From Pyrenophora tritici-repentis (Eukaryota; Ascomycota; Dothideomycetes; Pleosporales; Pleosporaceae), in assembly GCF_003171515.1 (NCBI RefSeq), contig NC_089397.1, positions 930,001 through 994,000 on the forward strand: DNA of 64,000 nucleotides, read 5' to 3'. Below, piece by piece: positions 32,180-44,525 of the stretch. The notes under the pieces are model-generated. The model made no database searches, had not been told where the DNA came from, and saw only the letters and a list, made by a program, of their open reading frames with translations. The position numbers were made by a program, and so were the translations under genes. Every line of letters starts with the position of its first letter. Position 1 is the stretch's first letter.

Positions 32180-35119
32180 ATGCTTTCATCCAAGTTCCGT
32201 CTTGCTGCATTGGTTGTTTCTCTTGCAGTCTCTACCGTTGCAGCTTCTAATCGCTCGCCTCAAGCCCCCCAGACTTACGTCCCAGGAGCCTACTTAGTAG
32301 AATTCGAGGATACAGATGCTGATAGATTTCCTACTACATGCGTAAGTTTTGTCGCAAGAATCTGACATCGATAACTAACAGCACATGCAGGATGCATTTT
32401 ACAAAAACCTTACAAGTTGCAGTATCGCTGCCCACCCGCGCCTCGATCTGAACCACGAGCTTTTCAAGGGTGCTTCCTTCAAACTTGGCGATGGACATGA
32501 TGGAGAGGATACGCTGAATCTGATCAAATCATTCTCCTGTGTCAAGCAGATTTGGCCCGTCCGCCTGGTTTCCAGACCGGTTGCCGATGTTTCGCTCGGA
32601 AACGGATATACTCAATCAATTCCACAACGTACGCACCAGAAGCGTGGTATCCAAGATTCATATCTTCCGCATGTCATAGGAGGTGTAGACAAGCTTCGTG
32701 CTCAGAATCTGACCGGAAAGGGGATATTCATTGGTGTGATTGACGGCGGAGTCGACTTCATGCACCCTGCCCTCGGCGGAGGCTTTGGAGCTGGCTTCAA
32801 AATCAGCGCCGGTGAGGATCTCGTAGGTAGTGCCTACGACGGAAAAAACACACCCGTCCCTGGTGGCAAGCCTGTAAGTAATTTGGTTTTGTTTGAAAGG
32901 GGTGTTTGTGGCACTATCTGCATATACTTATATACCCGGTCTGGTCGTAATTATCTTCTGCAATATCATTATGCTCACTGATAACAACAGATGGATTGTT
33001 ATGGACACGGCACTCATGTTTCTGGCATTATTGGCGCCGATCCTAACCCGTACGGCTTCACTGGTGTGGCGCCCGAGGCCACTCTGGGCGTATGGAAAAT
33101 CTTTGGATGCGTGTCCCCTTCAACTTCAAGTGATATGATAATGCGCGGATTCAACATTGCATATGAGGCAGGCGTAGATATAATCTCCGCTTCCTTCGGT
33201 ACTTCGAGTGGGTGGTCTGAAGGTGAGTACAGTGAACTGGCGCGACCAAGATGGCTGGTGACTAATCAACACAAGACGAGGTGTCAGTGGTTGTCCAGCG
33301 CATCTCCGAGAAAGGAGTTGTAGTCGTCGTTGCCGCCGGTAACAACGGCACCATAGGACTCTTCGATGCTCAGGCTCCCGCCAATTCTGCTGGAGCGCTA
33401 GCAGTTGCTTCAATCGACAACTACGTTCAACCCCTAGTTTGGAGCAACGCCACATATACGACTAATGGCGCCAATTCCACCAATTTCGGATATATAAAAT
33501 CTTATCCACAGAACATAAGCTTCGAACATGCAACTTTCCCCCTGTATGCACTCGATTACAACAGAAACGTGTCAGATACGGCCTGTACACCCCTCGCCGA
33601 TTCAACCCCTGACCTCGGAGGATACATCACTCTGGTTCAGGCCTCAACATTTATAGATCGTTGCACCTTGGATGATCAACTGATAAATCTCGGTGCGAAA
33701 GGTGCAAAACGCGTCTTTTTCCACATTCGCAATTCCTACACTTATTTCCCAGTAGTAAATTCAACCAAGGTTGCATGCGGAATGGTATCGGAGAGAGAGG
33801 GCCAACATTTCCTTGATCTTCTCCAAGCAGGAAAACAGGTCAATGTCACCTTCACTGGTGCCGGGTATATCAACAGCACTGTTGCCACAAACAAGACGCA
33901 GATATCAGACTTCAGCTCTTGGGGGCCCACCAACGAGCTATCGATAAAGCCTGAAGTAGCAGCACCTGGTGGCAATATCCTTTCCACATGGCCACTGATC
34001 AAGGGCGGCTATGCAACGATGTCAGGAACTTCGATGGCCGCGCCTTACATGGCCGGCACTATTGCTCTGTTGATGCAGGCCAAAGGCAAGAAGTTTGCGA
34101 CGCAGTCCGAGATCTTTAATCTCCTGACCACCACTGCTGACCCACTGAAATGGATTGCTCGCAACAGCACCTTTTTGGCACCAGTCATGCAGCAAGGCGG
34201 CGGAGGGCTGAATGCATACAAAGCTGCTTTCACCACCACCACAGTAGATGCTCGCTTCATTGGTTTGAATGACACTGCGCACTTTACGTCCGTTCATGTC
34301 ATCAACATCAAGAACACATTCAAGCAAGCTCAGACATACACGTTCGACAATCTCAAAGCACCTACCGTATACACATTCAGCAACGGTTCCCACTATCCCA
34401 CCGAATACATGCCTTGGCATAAAATACGGCCTGAATTCGATCAAACCAGTCAGGCCAGTGCATCCATTCGCTTTGAACCCGAAATCCTCACTGTCGAGGC
34501 TGGCTCGATCGGAAAACTCACCATGCACTTCACCCCACCTAAGGGCCTCGACGCGTCTCGACTGCCATTGTACAACGGCTACGTTGCTATCAACGGCTCA
34601 TGGGGCGATTCACTCACCGTGCCTTATATGGGAGCCAGCGCCAACATGATTGACCAGCAGCTCTTCGACAAAGAGCTCGACTACCCCTACCTCGCCCGCA
34701 GCACAAACGTCAGCCAGAGAATCAACGGCAGCGACTTGTTCCCTCTTCCGATCGACTACAAGCTTCGCAACGAAAACACCAGCTATCCGACCATCATGTG
34801 CCAGTTCGCCATGGGCTCCCGCGTCGTTTCCGTAGACATTGCATCAAAGGCAAAGAACGGCACGAATATCCAGCTGGGTAACTCGACAAACGATTCCGAT
34901 CGTATCCTAGGACCCTTGCCTGATATGCCTCAGTTGAATCAGTGGCGCGGTGAAGCTTTCAACTACACGTGGAACGGCACGCTGGCGGACGGCCAGACAC
35001 CTGTACCGGCGGGCACGTACAAGCTCATCCTCAGGGCATTGAAGATCTTTGGCAACCAGGACGACGATGCGGACTATGAGAGGTGGGACTCACCTTACTT
35101 CAACCTCAAGTACTACTAG
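32180..35119 (+). CDS. Secreted subtilisin-like serine protease (S8, PA and Fn3-like domains)
   Basis: Exons 32180-32341, 32391-32873, 32991-33222 and 33276-35119 give 906 residues. A signal peptide ([22 protein letters not shown]) precedes a propeptide of roughly 120 residues. The catalytic triad is intact: Asp in [12 protein letters not shown], His in [10 protein letters not shown], Ser in [12 protein letters not shown] protease-associated (PA) insert lies between His and Ser (about residues 390-500). The C-terminal ~300 residues resemble the Fn3-like domain of the Vpr/C5a-peptidase type. Many N-x-S/T sites fit secretion. It likely degrades external protein for nutrition. The small middle exons break the open frame, and all junctions are in phase. 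Confidence 0.92.
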
Positions 35120-36247
35120 GCGAGGAGATCCGTGCGTGCGATGATGCGCTCAGTCAGGTGTTTTACCTTCAGGCTTCCCATAATTACACTTTTACTTTGT
35201 GTCACCGAACACGTTCTATTTCTTATCATATATCATCTTTTTTCTTCTAACATGTATATCTCATGATGTCCATTTCATCTACCCGAAATCTCAAACACGC
35301 CTGTCAGCCAGGCTACTCTTATCGTCCGAGCGTGCCCTCGATGCAAAATCCTTCATGATATTGGTAAGCAGAGGAATTAATCATCCCAGGGCTGACTTTT
35401 CTTAACGCCAACGCTTCCATGTAACCAGTCACAAGTACACAGCCTACCATCTACCACACTCCAAACATGACATCTTGTATTACAACCTTACATAACCGCC
35501 CGACCAACCGATCCTGCAGATACCGAGACTCGCATCGCACTGTCCTAGAGCAACGTCATCGGCGCAATACTGACGACATTGCTCGGGGAAAGTAATTCGT
35601 TTGTGTAGCATGAAGAAGTTGTTGGGCTTGGAATTTATTAGTTGGCAATTATTGCGTGACGAGGTACCCCAACAGCAGGGTCATGGCGCCCGCAAACAGG
35701 ACCAGCTACACGTGCCATAGGAGGCGGCCGTCAGTGGCATGATCGCCAAGACACTACACGCCCCAGAGAAGGACCTAGAAGAATATGCAATCCTTGCACC
35801 AAACGCATGTCATTGTGTCACGATGCAGATCATGATTCCATATCGTTTGTTTCATTGGTCATGCTTTGAGAAAAAGGGAAAATGATGAAATTTGCCTAGT
35901 AGTTTTGAACGCTGAAAATGCTAGAGGAAAACATTGAATACTGTAACCACAGTAAGGAAGACGTGTAAATGCAGCAGCCACCATCGCCATGCGAGTAAAA
36001 CAACCCAATGAACAGCTTTTTCAAACATGGCCATGTCTTGCTTTATAAGAGGAAACCCACTGAAACGAGAAAGAGAAGAGAAGGAAAAGTACACCCTATG
36101 CATGAAAATAATTGGCTGCTTTTCGGCCTGAAAACTTTTGGCTCCGGGCCTTGTTGCGCATGCATGTGGCCGTTATGTCGTTAAAAGTCGTTATGAAAGG
36201 ATACAAGTGAAATGAAGTTTAGTCGTCATTCGTGGATCGTTCCACGA
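35120..36247. other. Intergenic, 1.1 kb
   Basis: Convergent 3' flanks of the protease and the F-box/LRR-like gene. On the minus strand, about 35700-35655, a short hydrophobic frame (LVLFAGAMTLLLGYLVTQ, then TAA) follows a possible acceptor (cgtgtag). It could be the last exon of a very small membrane protein, but I could not build a full gene. Confidence 0.4.
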
Positions 36248-37745
36248 TCACGTGCGAATGGAGAGGAGCCTGCGACGGACGCCGGCGAGGAACTCGGCCT
36301 CCTCGATGCGCTGGAACTGCGCCTCTTCCTCTTTTCCGTAGAGTCCGGTGCTGCCATACGGGCCCTTGCCGCTGAACTCTACATTCTGTGGCCAGCGGCC
36401 GTCGGATGAAATCTGCGCCAAGGAGAAGTCACCGTGCACGGACTGGAAACCAGGCTCGAAGATGCACTCGGCAAAGAAGAGCTCAATGTAAAGTTCGCGG
36501 GGAATAGCGCTCTCGGCACGCAACCGAATGAAGCGCCGCGCTTGTTCCAGCAGCTTTTGTAGAGCATCGGTCGCCTCTTGAGTGGAGCGGCCATCCTCGT
36601 GTTCACACAAGTGCAGGGCGCGTACCTGCAAATCGCCCGAGAATTTGGCATCCTCATTGGAAAAAAGGTGCGAGCAGACAGACGGAAGCGAGATGGACAA
36701 AGTCTGCAGCTTGGGGCAGTTGCGGAATGTGTCGCAAAGATGCTCACTGTCACTTGGGGATCCAGGATGCGGGTGCCAGAAGCCATCTTGTGACCGCGGG
36801 CTGTGCTCGAGAACGCGAAGTGTCTTGCGAGATGCCTTGACGATAGCCATAACGCCATCGATGGTAATGGAGGAGTTGCAGGTCAAGTGGAACTCTTCAA
36901 GCTGGGTGGCGGTGCGGGCAATGGCGAAGAGGTCGTTGTTGGTGATAGGCATGAAGTTTGTGTCGCCAAAGATCTTCAGTCGTCGTAGCTGGCTGAAGTT
37001 GACAGACTGTAGAGGCTCGAGATCAACGAGGTTGTCCTTGTCTGCAGCTTGCTGCGATGTGGGGTCGACACACTGGAGCTCCAAGGACTGGAGTGGCTTG
37101 CCAGTACCGGTCAAGACAGTTCGCCAGGCATCGGCACTCACGTGCCTGATGGTGGTCCATGGAAGGGAAAGGGAGGTGATGTTGGTACAGTTCCTGAGCG
37201 ACTCAAACACAAGACGATCAGTTTCGGCGGTGTAGAAGCCGTGGACCCACATGCGCTTGATCTTGGAAGCTACCTGTGGGTAGTCGTTGCAGATGCTCAC
37301 AGTGCGCTTGAGGGAGGCGAATGGGTCGCGGTAGACGGCCGTGCCAGTCAAACGGTTAATGAGCTCGTAGAGCGGGTAGCTCTCTCGCCTGTTGGAAAGT
37401 TCTGCCCATCGCTTTGTGTTGTTAGTGCAATGTCTGGAGACGGGGGATATGGTTCGTGCTTACCTCTCCACCCTTCCATCGTCGGATGTAGACGTCCTTG
37501 ATGGAGTGTTCCAGCGCCCACTCGTGCCACTTCCAGCACACGGATCGTAGAGTGGCAGTCGCGTCCCACTTGAGGAGCTCAGGCGGGACCGGGCCTCTAA
37601 CATAGCGTTGAAGCTTGGCCCTCTCTAGAGGGAGGGGTGCTTGCTGGAGGCCAAAGGTGTACGTTGGGCCATCACGTACATTGGCCTTGGTAACCTCGTC
37701 GAGGATCTGGGAAAGAACTTCGTACGGGAAGTCGTTGATGTGCAT
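36248..37745 (-). CDS. F-box/leucine-rich-repeat-like protein
   Basis: Exons 37745-37464 and 37411-36248 give 481 residues. The start MHINDFPYEVLSQILDEV is an F-box-like helix, and a second helix follows (TLRSVCWKWHEWALEH). Irregular leucine-rich repeats make up most of the rest, for example LRNCTNITSLSLPWTTIRHV, FSQLRRLKIFGDTNF and CPKLQTLSISLPSV. Such proteins usually act as substrate adaptors of SCF ubiquitin ligases, binding Skp1 through the F-box; the target is unknown. The intron (GTAAGC...ACAAAG) is needed to join the F-box to the repeats. Confidence 0.82.
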
Positions 37746-40336
37746 TGAATTCTTCGATGACGGTAGGGTGACTCGATGTCTGTATCTTTGAAAGCTAGTG
37801 GGTGAGTAGTTGCCAATGACTACTTCGGGGTGCTGTGTTGAGACTGTAGGTGAAAGGGAAGTTGGGTAAGATTGATGGTTAGTCGGAGATCAAGCAGAGA
37901 GTGAAGGCAGGCAACAGGTCTCTTATAGTCAAAGGGGTGCTATCCTTGCCCGTGCCGCAGAGATTTATTTGGACAAAGAGCACCAGGCACCGTGGTACAT
38001 GGTTAGTCAAGAGACAAGCCTGGGGAAATGCGCCGGCTGCAGCAGCGCCAACGACCCGGACTCGTCGCGCCAAAAGGGAGAGGCGGTAGCGCAGGCGAGC
38101 CAATGGGCCCGTGTGCAATCCATCACAGGTGTGTGGTTTTGCGATGGAAAGGGCTCTAGAGGTGAGGTTCTCTTTACGTCAGCGGGGGCTTGGCGGCGTC
38201 GGAGCTGCTGGGAGGCAGAAAATTGGCTTCACGTGGTCGCAGGCCAGCATTTCGATTACCCCCAGGAAATTCATTTTAGGGGCCACCTGACCACCAATGA
38301 CACATGGAAATCTCTGTTGACGCCTCCGACCAGCGTCTGCCAGCGCTCGAAACGACTCCTCCCCAGCCTCGTGCCTGCATCGCGCCTTCCCGCTGGGCAT
38401 GTCCGTGCCTTCTTTGATGATGATGCTGCCACTGCTGCCGATTGATGCCGGCTGCCGTTGGCTTGTCGCCTTGGACTTCATCTCACCACCGCTCCACAAG
38501 CGTGCCATATTGCTGCCTCCGCACCCGCCAGTCGCACCTTCTCCGCACCCGTAAATGGATGTCGTCACGGCTGATGCCATCCGTGCACCGTCTTGCACGT
38601 TCCATGTCGTCAAACTGGCATCGTCTTGCATAGACAGCACCACTCCATTCTCGCCATGGTCGACTCCATCTCCGGGTGACCGTGACACGTATGTTGCCGA
38701 CTGTTGCATGAGCTGGACCTTAGCTTCACCATTGTCTTTTACCCCTGCCTGCTTTTGATATTTGTTACGTCTTCGCAACCTACCCCCTCTGCAACCAGGA
38801 GTCAATACCGTTATACGGGAACTACTCTAGCTCTAGAGGGGAACCGAGCCCACTACACAGCATCCCCAAGCAATCTATGAGCTAACAAAATGCGCTACCC
38901 CGCGAAGATCTCAGAACCCCTTGCCAGGTGGATTCGTGAAGCTCATTTAGCTCTGGAACCGATCTGGCCGACCTGCAACCTAGCTACGGGAAAGAGATTC
39001 CGTTTCCACTACGAGCGTCCGTCGTCGCCACATTGAGCCGACGCAAGCCTACGATTCTGACTTGAAAACGGCCTTGTTCTTGCTCCGTTGGACGCGCGCC
39101 TCACCAGCCATCACGAGGCGGTAATGACCTCAGCTGACACTCTCCCTCGAGCGCTAAGAGCCGCAACACCATGGCACAAGCATCGTGACCTTCCGCTTTA
39201 ACCTGCTGCATTGAGCACTGCCACGCTGCAGCGCTTGCTTAACGCCGGCACCTTGCAGGAGCCGGCCTGAGTGTACTGTCTGTGCTTACCGGACTCCGCA
39301 TTGTGGCAGCGCATCAACATCAGTAGAACGGCCCAATGTTGCACCCTCCGAAGGAAAATGTACCCCTTGGGTTAGGATAACAGCCCTTCCCTACCGTGGA
39401 GCTTCTTATTATAGCTAGCTCCTACCTGACAGCCTGCAGGGCTCTGCGTTAAATCTCATCTAGGAGAGTAATGTTCGAACTAATGGTTTTCTAAAAGCTC
39501 AAAGCTGTATCTCCGGCTGGAAAGCATCCCTATCGTTTCAAGAAGGGTACTACAGCGGGTTGCTATCTTGCCTCCCTTCCGTACCAGTCGGTAGTTCCCG
39601 ACACCAGCTTGCCGACTTCCGGGGAAAGATGCCCGCAAGGCCGTCTGGATGACGCGCAAGCCATACGAGTCCGCCACTGGAACTGTGGACCGCTAATCGC
39701 TAGCTGAGCGTGAAACCGGTCAAAGTATCAACATATTCCTTCTTGATCTGCACAAGATTGTCTTTTCTTGAGAACAGCTGGGTTGCTAGACGTAGGCCGA
39801 TACCAACTTTATGGTATCAAGGAGATTATTTCCGCCCGGGATATCCACTTCCACCGCCAAATCTTCCAGATCGAGTGTGTCTCGAGTGGAACTTCCCATG
39901 TTGAGCAGTATCGAGCTCCAGACAGGCTTTAGGCTTCCAGTTTAGGACTATCGTGTTTACCGGTCTGAGGTTTCTTATCTTGCACTACGCGCCGCGAGCG
40001 TAACACGGAGAGCAGACTTGGAGTAGCACCGCCACATGAGGCTTTTATGCGACTTGCTCAACCGTGCAACTGGAGATAAGGGGATACTGGAAGCAGCGGA
40101 GAAACACGAATTTGAGCTTTTTTTCTCGACGCAATAATGGCGCAAAGAAGACCACGGGTGTAACATGAGGTAGGGGCAGTGGAGCATGGGAGACACAAGC
40201 ACAGGGTAAGTGGTTGAGTGGCCATTTGCAAGATTTTCACCATTGTCACAAACAATCTGGGACATCTCAAATCATGTCATCAATGGGGTATCTTATCTAT
40301 CATCTAACCAAGCATGCGTTCTCTCTCTTGCCCGTG
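37746..40336. other. Intergenic, 2.6 kb, no supported gene
   Basis: This is the upstream region of the F-box/LRR-like gene and the 3' flank of ATG6. A minus-strand frame of 208 codons (38805-38179) has no ATG at its limit and no recognisable domain, and opposing frames are open over the same bases. No transposon ends, long repeats or tRNA boxes are seen. Confidence 0.45.
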
Positions 40337-42023
40337 CTACCTCCTTCTCGCCCCCATACTCTCAACATTGTTCGCATGTGCAAGCAAGTACTTGCAGCAC
40401 GTGAGGGTATACTTGCACGCCTTTGTCCAGCCCTCATCTTTATTCAAAGCAAGCTTGATACTCTGATCATGAATACGATCTTTGCGTATCTCATACGGCA
40501 TCTTGACCCCACCGGGCCCGCCGATACCAGGGCCCCCTATACCCATGCTACCTCCAGCAGCAGCGTTGTTGGGAGCCGTGTTCTCAACAAAATCGCCGAG
40601 TTGGCGGAGGCATTCCAGAAAAGCGACCATGGCGGTATCGAACTTCCTATGTAAGAAACCAAAGTTTATGGGGAAGTCGCCCGAGGAATATAGTTCTAGC
40701 CGGTGTTTTAACACTTGCGGTGAGTTTGCTGCGGTGCTGGTGCTGGTGGTAGATTGTGCTTGTTGACGTGTCGATTCCGTGCCCGGTACCCCGCCTTTTG
40801 TTTCTACACGTGTTATGGTGGATGTCGATCCCATGGGGCACAGTTCGTAGCCATCGAACTTGTAGCCCAACCGCTCAGCCAGAGTAGCCAGGAGGAGGCA
40901 TGTTTGGCCCCATGCTGCGTTGATCTCGGGCCAGTCGACGTAGGGGTTGGGTAAGCGGCCTAGACGCAGACCGTTGATTGTGGCAAAGTGGTTATCATGT
41001 GTGATATTGAAGGTATCGTTGTATACGCTTCTCCTCTGTAGCTGGCTCAGTATCTGTGCATCATGTGCATATCGCGTGGCAAGAGCGTCGCGCTCGTTCT
41101 GGAACTCGGTCAAGGTTGAGTTGAAGGCATTCCGACTCTTCCAGAACTCGCTCTCCTCCAGATCTAGTATACGAGCCTCGGTTTCCAAGGCAGCCAGCTG
41201 GGCATCTAGGTCCGCCTTCTCCGCTTCCAGGTTCTCGAGCTGGGTGATCGCAGTACTTTCGGCCTTCTTCGCGGCCTTGAGTGCGGCTTCGGCGGCTTTG
41301 ACTTCTTCGGCGCTCGGCACGTCCGTATTGGCCCGGCGCAGGTAGTCGACGTATGCGTCACGCTCGCGGGTCGCCACGCCCAGTCGCTTCTGTAGGCCGT
41401 CTATGAGGAGCTCGGTACATTCTACACAAATGGGATGGTCGATGTCGGAGCGTGCGGATAGTATCTCGAACATGCGATTCGTAGTCTCGAGCCCGTCGGC
41501 TAAGCTTCCGCCTCCGGGCGTGCCTGAGGCTGCCACGATGCTCTTTCTTCGTGCTCTATCGCTCCCGTTTGCTTGTGACTCTTCCACTTGTGTTTTGCGA
41601 TCTGTGCCCTGCGCTGATGTCGTAGGAGGTGAACCTATCATGGACTCGGACATGTGCACATCTATAAAAGACATTGCAGGATTTTGAGGTCCATTTGACT
41701 GTTTCGATGGCGGTGGGCCTTGTATATTGCGTCTGAAGGTCGGGTTTCTGGCGTTTTTGGTCGCATCTTCGTACTTCTTCTGGCGCTCCGGAGGGTTTGG
41801 AGCGCGCGACTGGCGGTTAGGAGAGGTTTTGGGCGGAGGTTGTTGGCTGGAGACTGTCGAGTCTATCTGAGTCAGTATGGCTGGGACAGAGTGAAGCCTA
41901 TGAAGGCATACCGGTTAGTAGCTTGAAGGCGGCCGGGTTGAGTTGATCGATAGAAGCATCGATATCTATGGGCGTGCGGCATTTCTGACAGGCTAGGCCT
42001 GTTGACTTCTTGTCGTTGGCCAT
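40337..42023 (-). CDS. ATG6: Autophagy protein Atg6/Vps30 (Beclin 1)
   Basis: Exons 42023-41912 and 41862-40337 give 545 residues. Atg6 is a subunit of the class III PI3-kinase complexes (with Vps34 and Vps15) in autophagy and vacuolar sorting. The N-terminus has a CxxC pair (LACQKCRTPIDID), and a second follows further on (HPICVECTELLIDGLQKRLG). A coiled coil spans about residues 200-280 (AEEVKAAEAALKAAKKAEST, then LENLEAEKADLDAQL). The evolutionarily conserved domain follows with WPEINAAWGQTCLLLATLA, then LGYKFDGYELCPMGS. The end (DEGWTKACKYTLTCCKYLLAHA) is the membrane-binding region of the family. An Ala/Gly-rich insert (about residues 480-500) is a local feature. Confidence 0.95.
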
Positions 42024-42297
42024 ATTGTCAAGAGCTGTACATTTTCATGCTTCAAATGCTTAAAGCATGCCAGGCGTGCTTTACGTGAGGGAGTGAATGA
42101 CGACGGTGCTGTACTGTAGTTCGCGGTTGGAGATCATCTGCACCCGGGTGGGGCTCCCGCCGCTAGTTAAGTTGGACAGGCCGGGGGCAGTCGCGTCCCA
42201 GCCATGATTTATCGCGTCGGCTTGTGTATCTATCGCATTCGGCCGCAAACATCCCATCTCCCCCGCCAACATACCGCGCCCCTCACCTGTTTACGTC
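42024..42297. promoter_or_regulatory. Short divergent promoter of ATG6 and the Scm3-like gene
   Basis: Only 274 bp separate the two start codons, so both core promoters and leaders must share this stretch. No specific site is claimed. Confidence 0.6.
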
Positions 42298-44525
42298 ATG
42301 GAGTCGCCGGCAAAGCGCATGCGCATTCTGCAGTCGGTCGAAGTCGACGAGGAGAATGAAGAGTACATCAACGCGAAGAGGAAGCAGCAGCAAAAGTTCA
42401 AGGGCCGCCTAGAGTCCATCTTCGACAAGTATGGAAGCATGCACGAATCAATGAGCGATGAGATCGACATGAAGTTGAATAGAGTCGTCGTGGATAGAGG
42501 GCATCTGCGCCGACTGAAGCGTCAGGTCAACCGAAAGGAAACCATGCTATTGGACACTCTAGGACTGACAGTTGGACATGAGCCAGAGGAACAATGTGAA
42601 GAGGAGGAGGAGAAGGTTGAGGATTCAGAGGACGAACTGGCTCTGACACAGCCAGTAAAGTCTAAAGGTGGGCGGCCTGGACAGGACAAGCATGGAGAAG
42701 CGATTCAGCCTGCGCAAGACAAAGCGCAACATAGCGACGCGAGTCATCCGGCATCATATCAGCCATACCCTTCGGCGACATCGATACCGCAATTGACCTC
42801 ACCGCAAGCGCCCAACACGCCGAACCCGACCGCGAACCTCCTGCAACTCGTTCAATTTCCACAAACGCCTGCGGGACAGCAGGCACAAACTGCTTTCTAC
42901 ACAACCTTGACGCAAACCATCAACCAGGCCATACACCAAGCTGTAGTCCCGCTATTTGCAGGCCTACTGCCATCGAATGCCCCGATACCCTTCGCGACCG
43001 CCGCCCCACCGCCGACCACACCTATAACAACCAGCGACAAGGTTGCGCCAGCAACAGACCCCAAGTGGTTCTTTCCTCCACTTTCTGCCAAAGGAAACCA
43101 CAATCCAGTTGCTCAGTCGAGTCCCCTGCCAACCCTCCCAGCCTCCACAGCAGTTCCGGCAGCGCAAGAGGCAATTATTCGACAAGATGGAGATGGTGTG
43201 CTACAGCAACCGCGTGAAGAACAAGCTGTTGACAATCAGCCTGCTAAGAAACAAACTTCAAACGAAAGGGCATGGAATTTGGTTGGTACAAGAATACACC
43301 AAAGCTCGCCGACTGTACCACGCCGAAGCAGTCCACGCGTTGAGATACAGAGGCGGATAGCACGGCATATAGTCAAGAAATACCATTTCACTCATGAAGA
43401 TGATGTGTATATCAGCAAGCGTAGGTTAATAGATGGAATGACCTGGCCCCATATCAAGGCCAGCAAGAAAAAATGGGAACAGTGGCCACTGAAAGCTTTA
43501 CATAACCGTTGGAGTCGAATCAAGAATGATAACTTACACGTACAAGAGGCACCAGTAGTCCTCGTGGGCAGCCCTATTCAGGGTAACGACCATAGCTCTG
43601 TTACACAGGCTGAACTCCCGTCGGTGCAGACTCACCATCTCCCAACTCCGAGCTCTTCTGAGCATGAAGATAATCAGCAAGATAAGATGGAATCGACACA
43701 AGAAGAAGGCAACTACAACATCCTCTCATCAAGCACGCACTTCGATGATGACGAAAGGGACCTTTTATCATTAGCGGGCGACGACTTGGCTGAGGATCAG
43801 CTCCTGATGCCGAGAGATGATACACCGGATCCCGTACCAGAAGACGTCATAATCCCTTCTATAGAAACGAGGGACTTCATCGACGAGGAGCAGCTACAGC
43901 AAGACTTACTCGCTAGTTTGCCAATGCGGGGGCGCAACCCTCACGCCCACATTGCCGGTTCCAGCCAAAGTAAAGAAAGAGTCTGTAACCTCTTCCCCAA
44001 TATCAACACGGAAACCGGACAAGGCACCAGCCAGTTGGGGAGTAGTGCCCGACTCGGAAGCAGAAGACGACGAAGATGGCTCAGCGAAAACGGATCCGAC
44101 CACACCCACGATCACAACTAGTGCCAAGAGCCTCGCTCCGCACCAACAGAGCCCACACGCCACGCACAACACGGCACATGGCAATAGCAATTCCATTGAC
44201 CTTGTTGACGATGACAATTTCCCAACACCGGCCACCCCGCAGATAAAGCGCGAGACCAGCACACCCCCCAGCAAACTTCCTCTCTACCCTGCAAACACCG
44301 ATAACTCAACCAAACCGCCTACTTATGCTCGACTCTTCGGGCTCAAAATCTGCGTCTAAGGCTAATCGCAAGACATATCTGAAACAGATCAAGCAGAGCT
44401 GGACCAGGAAGAATTCACCCGCTCCAAAGAGTCTTGTGAAACGAAAAAGCTTTCCTAGTTTGGGAGCTCGAAAACGCGCTTGGATAGATGATGGAGATGA
44501 CGACGTGGATGAGCTTGCCATGTAA
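42298..44525 (+). CDS. SCM3: Scm3/HJURP-like CENP-A chaperone with Myb-like domain; two apparent frame breaks
   Basis: The first frame runs 607 codons (42298-44121). Residues about 28-75 match the Scm3 motif of filamentous fungi: FKGRLESIFDKYG, then DEIDM...VVVDRGHLRRL. A Myb/SANT-like segment lies at about residues 360-405 (KYHFTHEDDVYISKRRL, then WSRIKNDNL). Scm3 delivers the centromeric histone H3 variant to the kinetochore. From 43928-43932 (five G) the protein-like sequence continues in the +1 frame (WGVVPDSEAEDDEDGSAKTD, then SIDLVDDDNFPTPATP). From about 44320 it moves to the third frame (ANRKTYLKQIKQSWTRKN, ending DDGDDDVDELAM). No normal intron explains either change. Mutation or assembly insertions are both possible. 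Confidence 0.72.

Noticed and set aside
38179..38805. 208-codon minus-strand frame in the large intergenic gap
   Set aside because: No ATG at its start, no recognisable domain, and a competing plus-strand frame over the same DNA.
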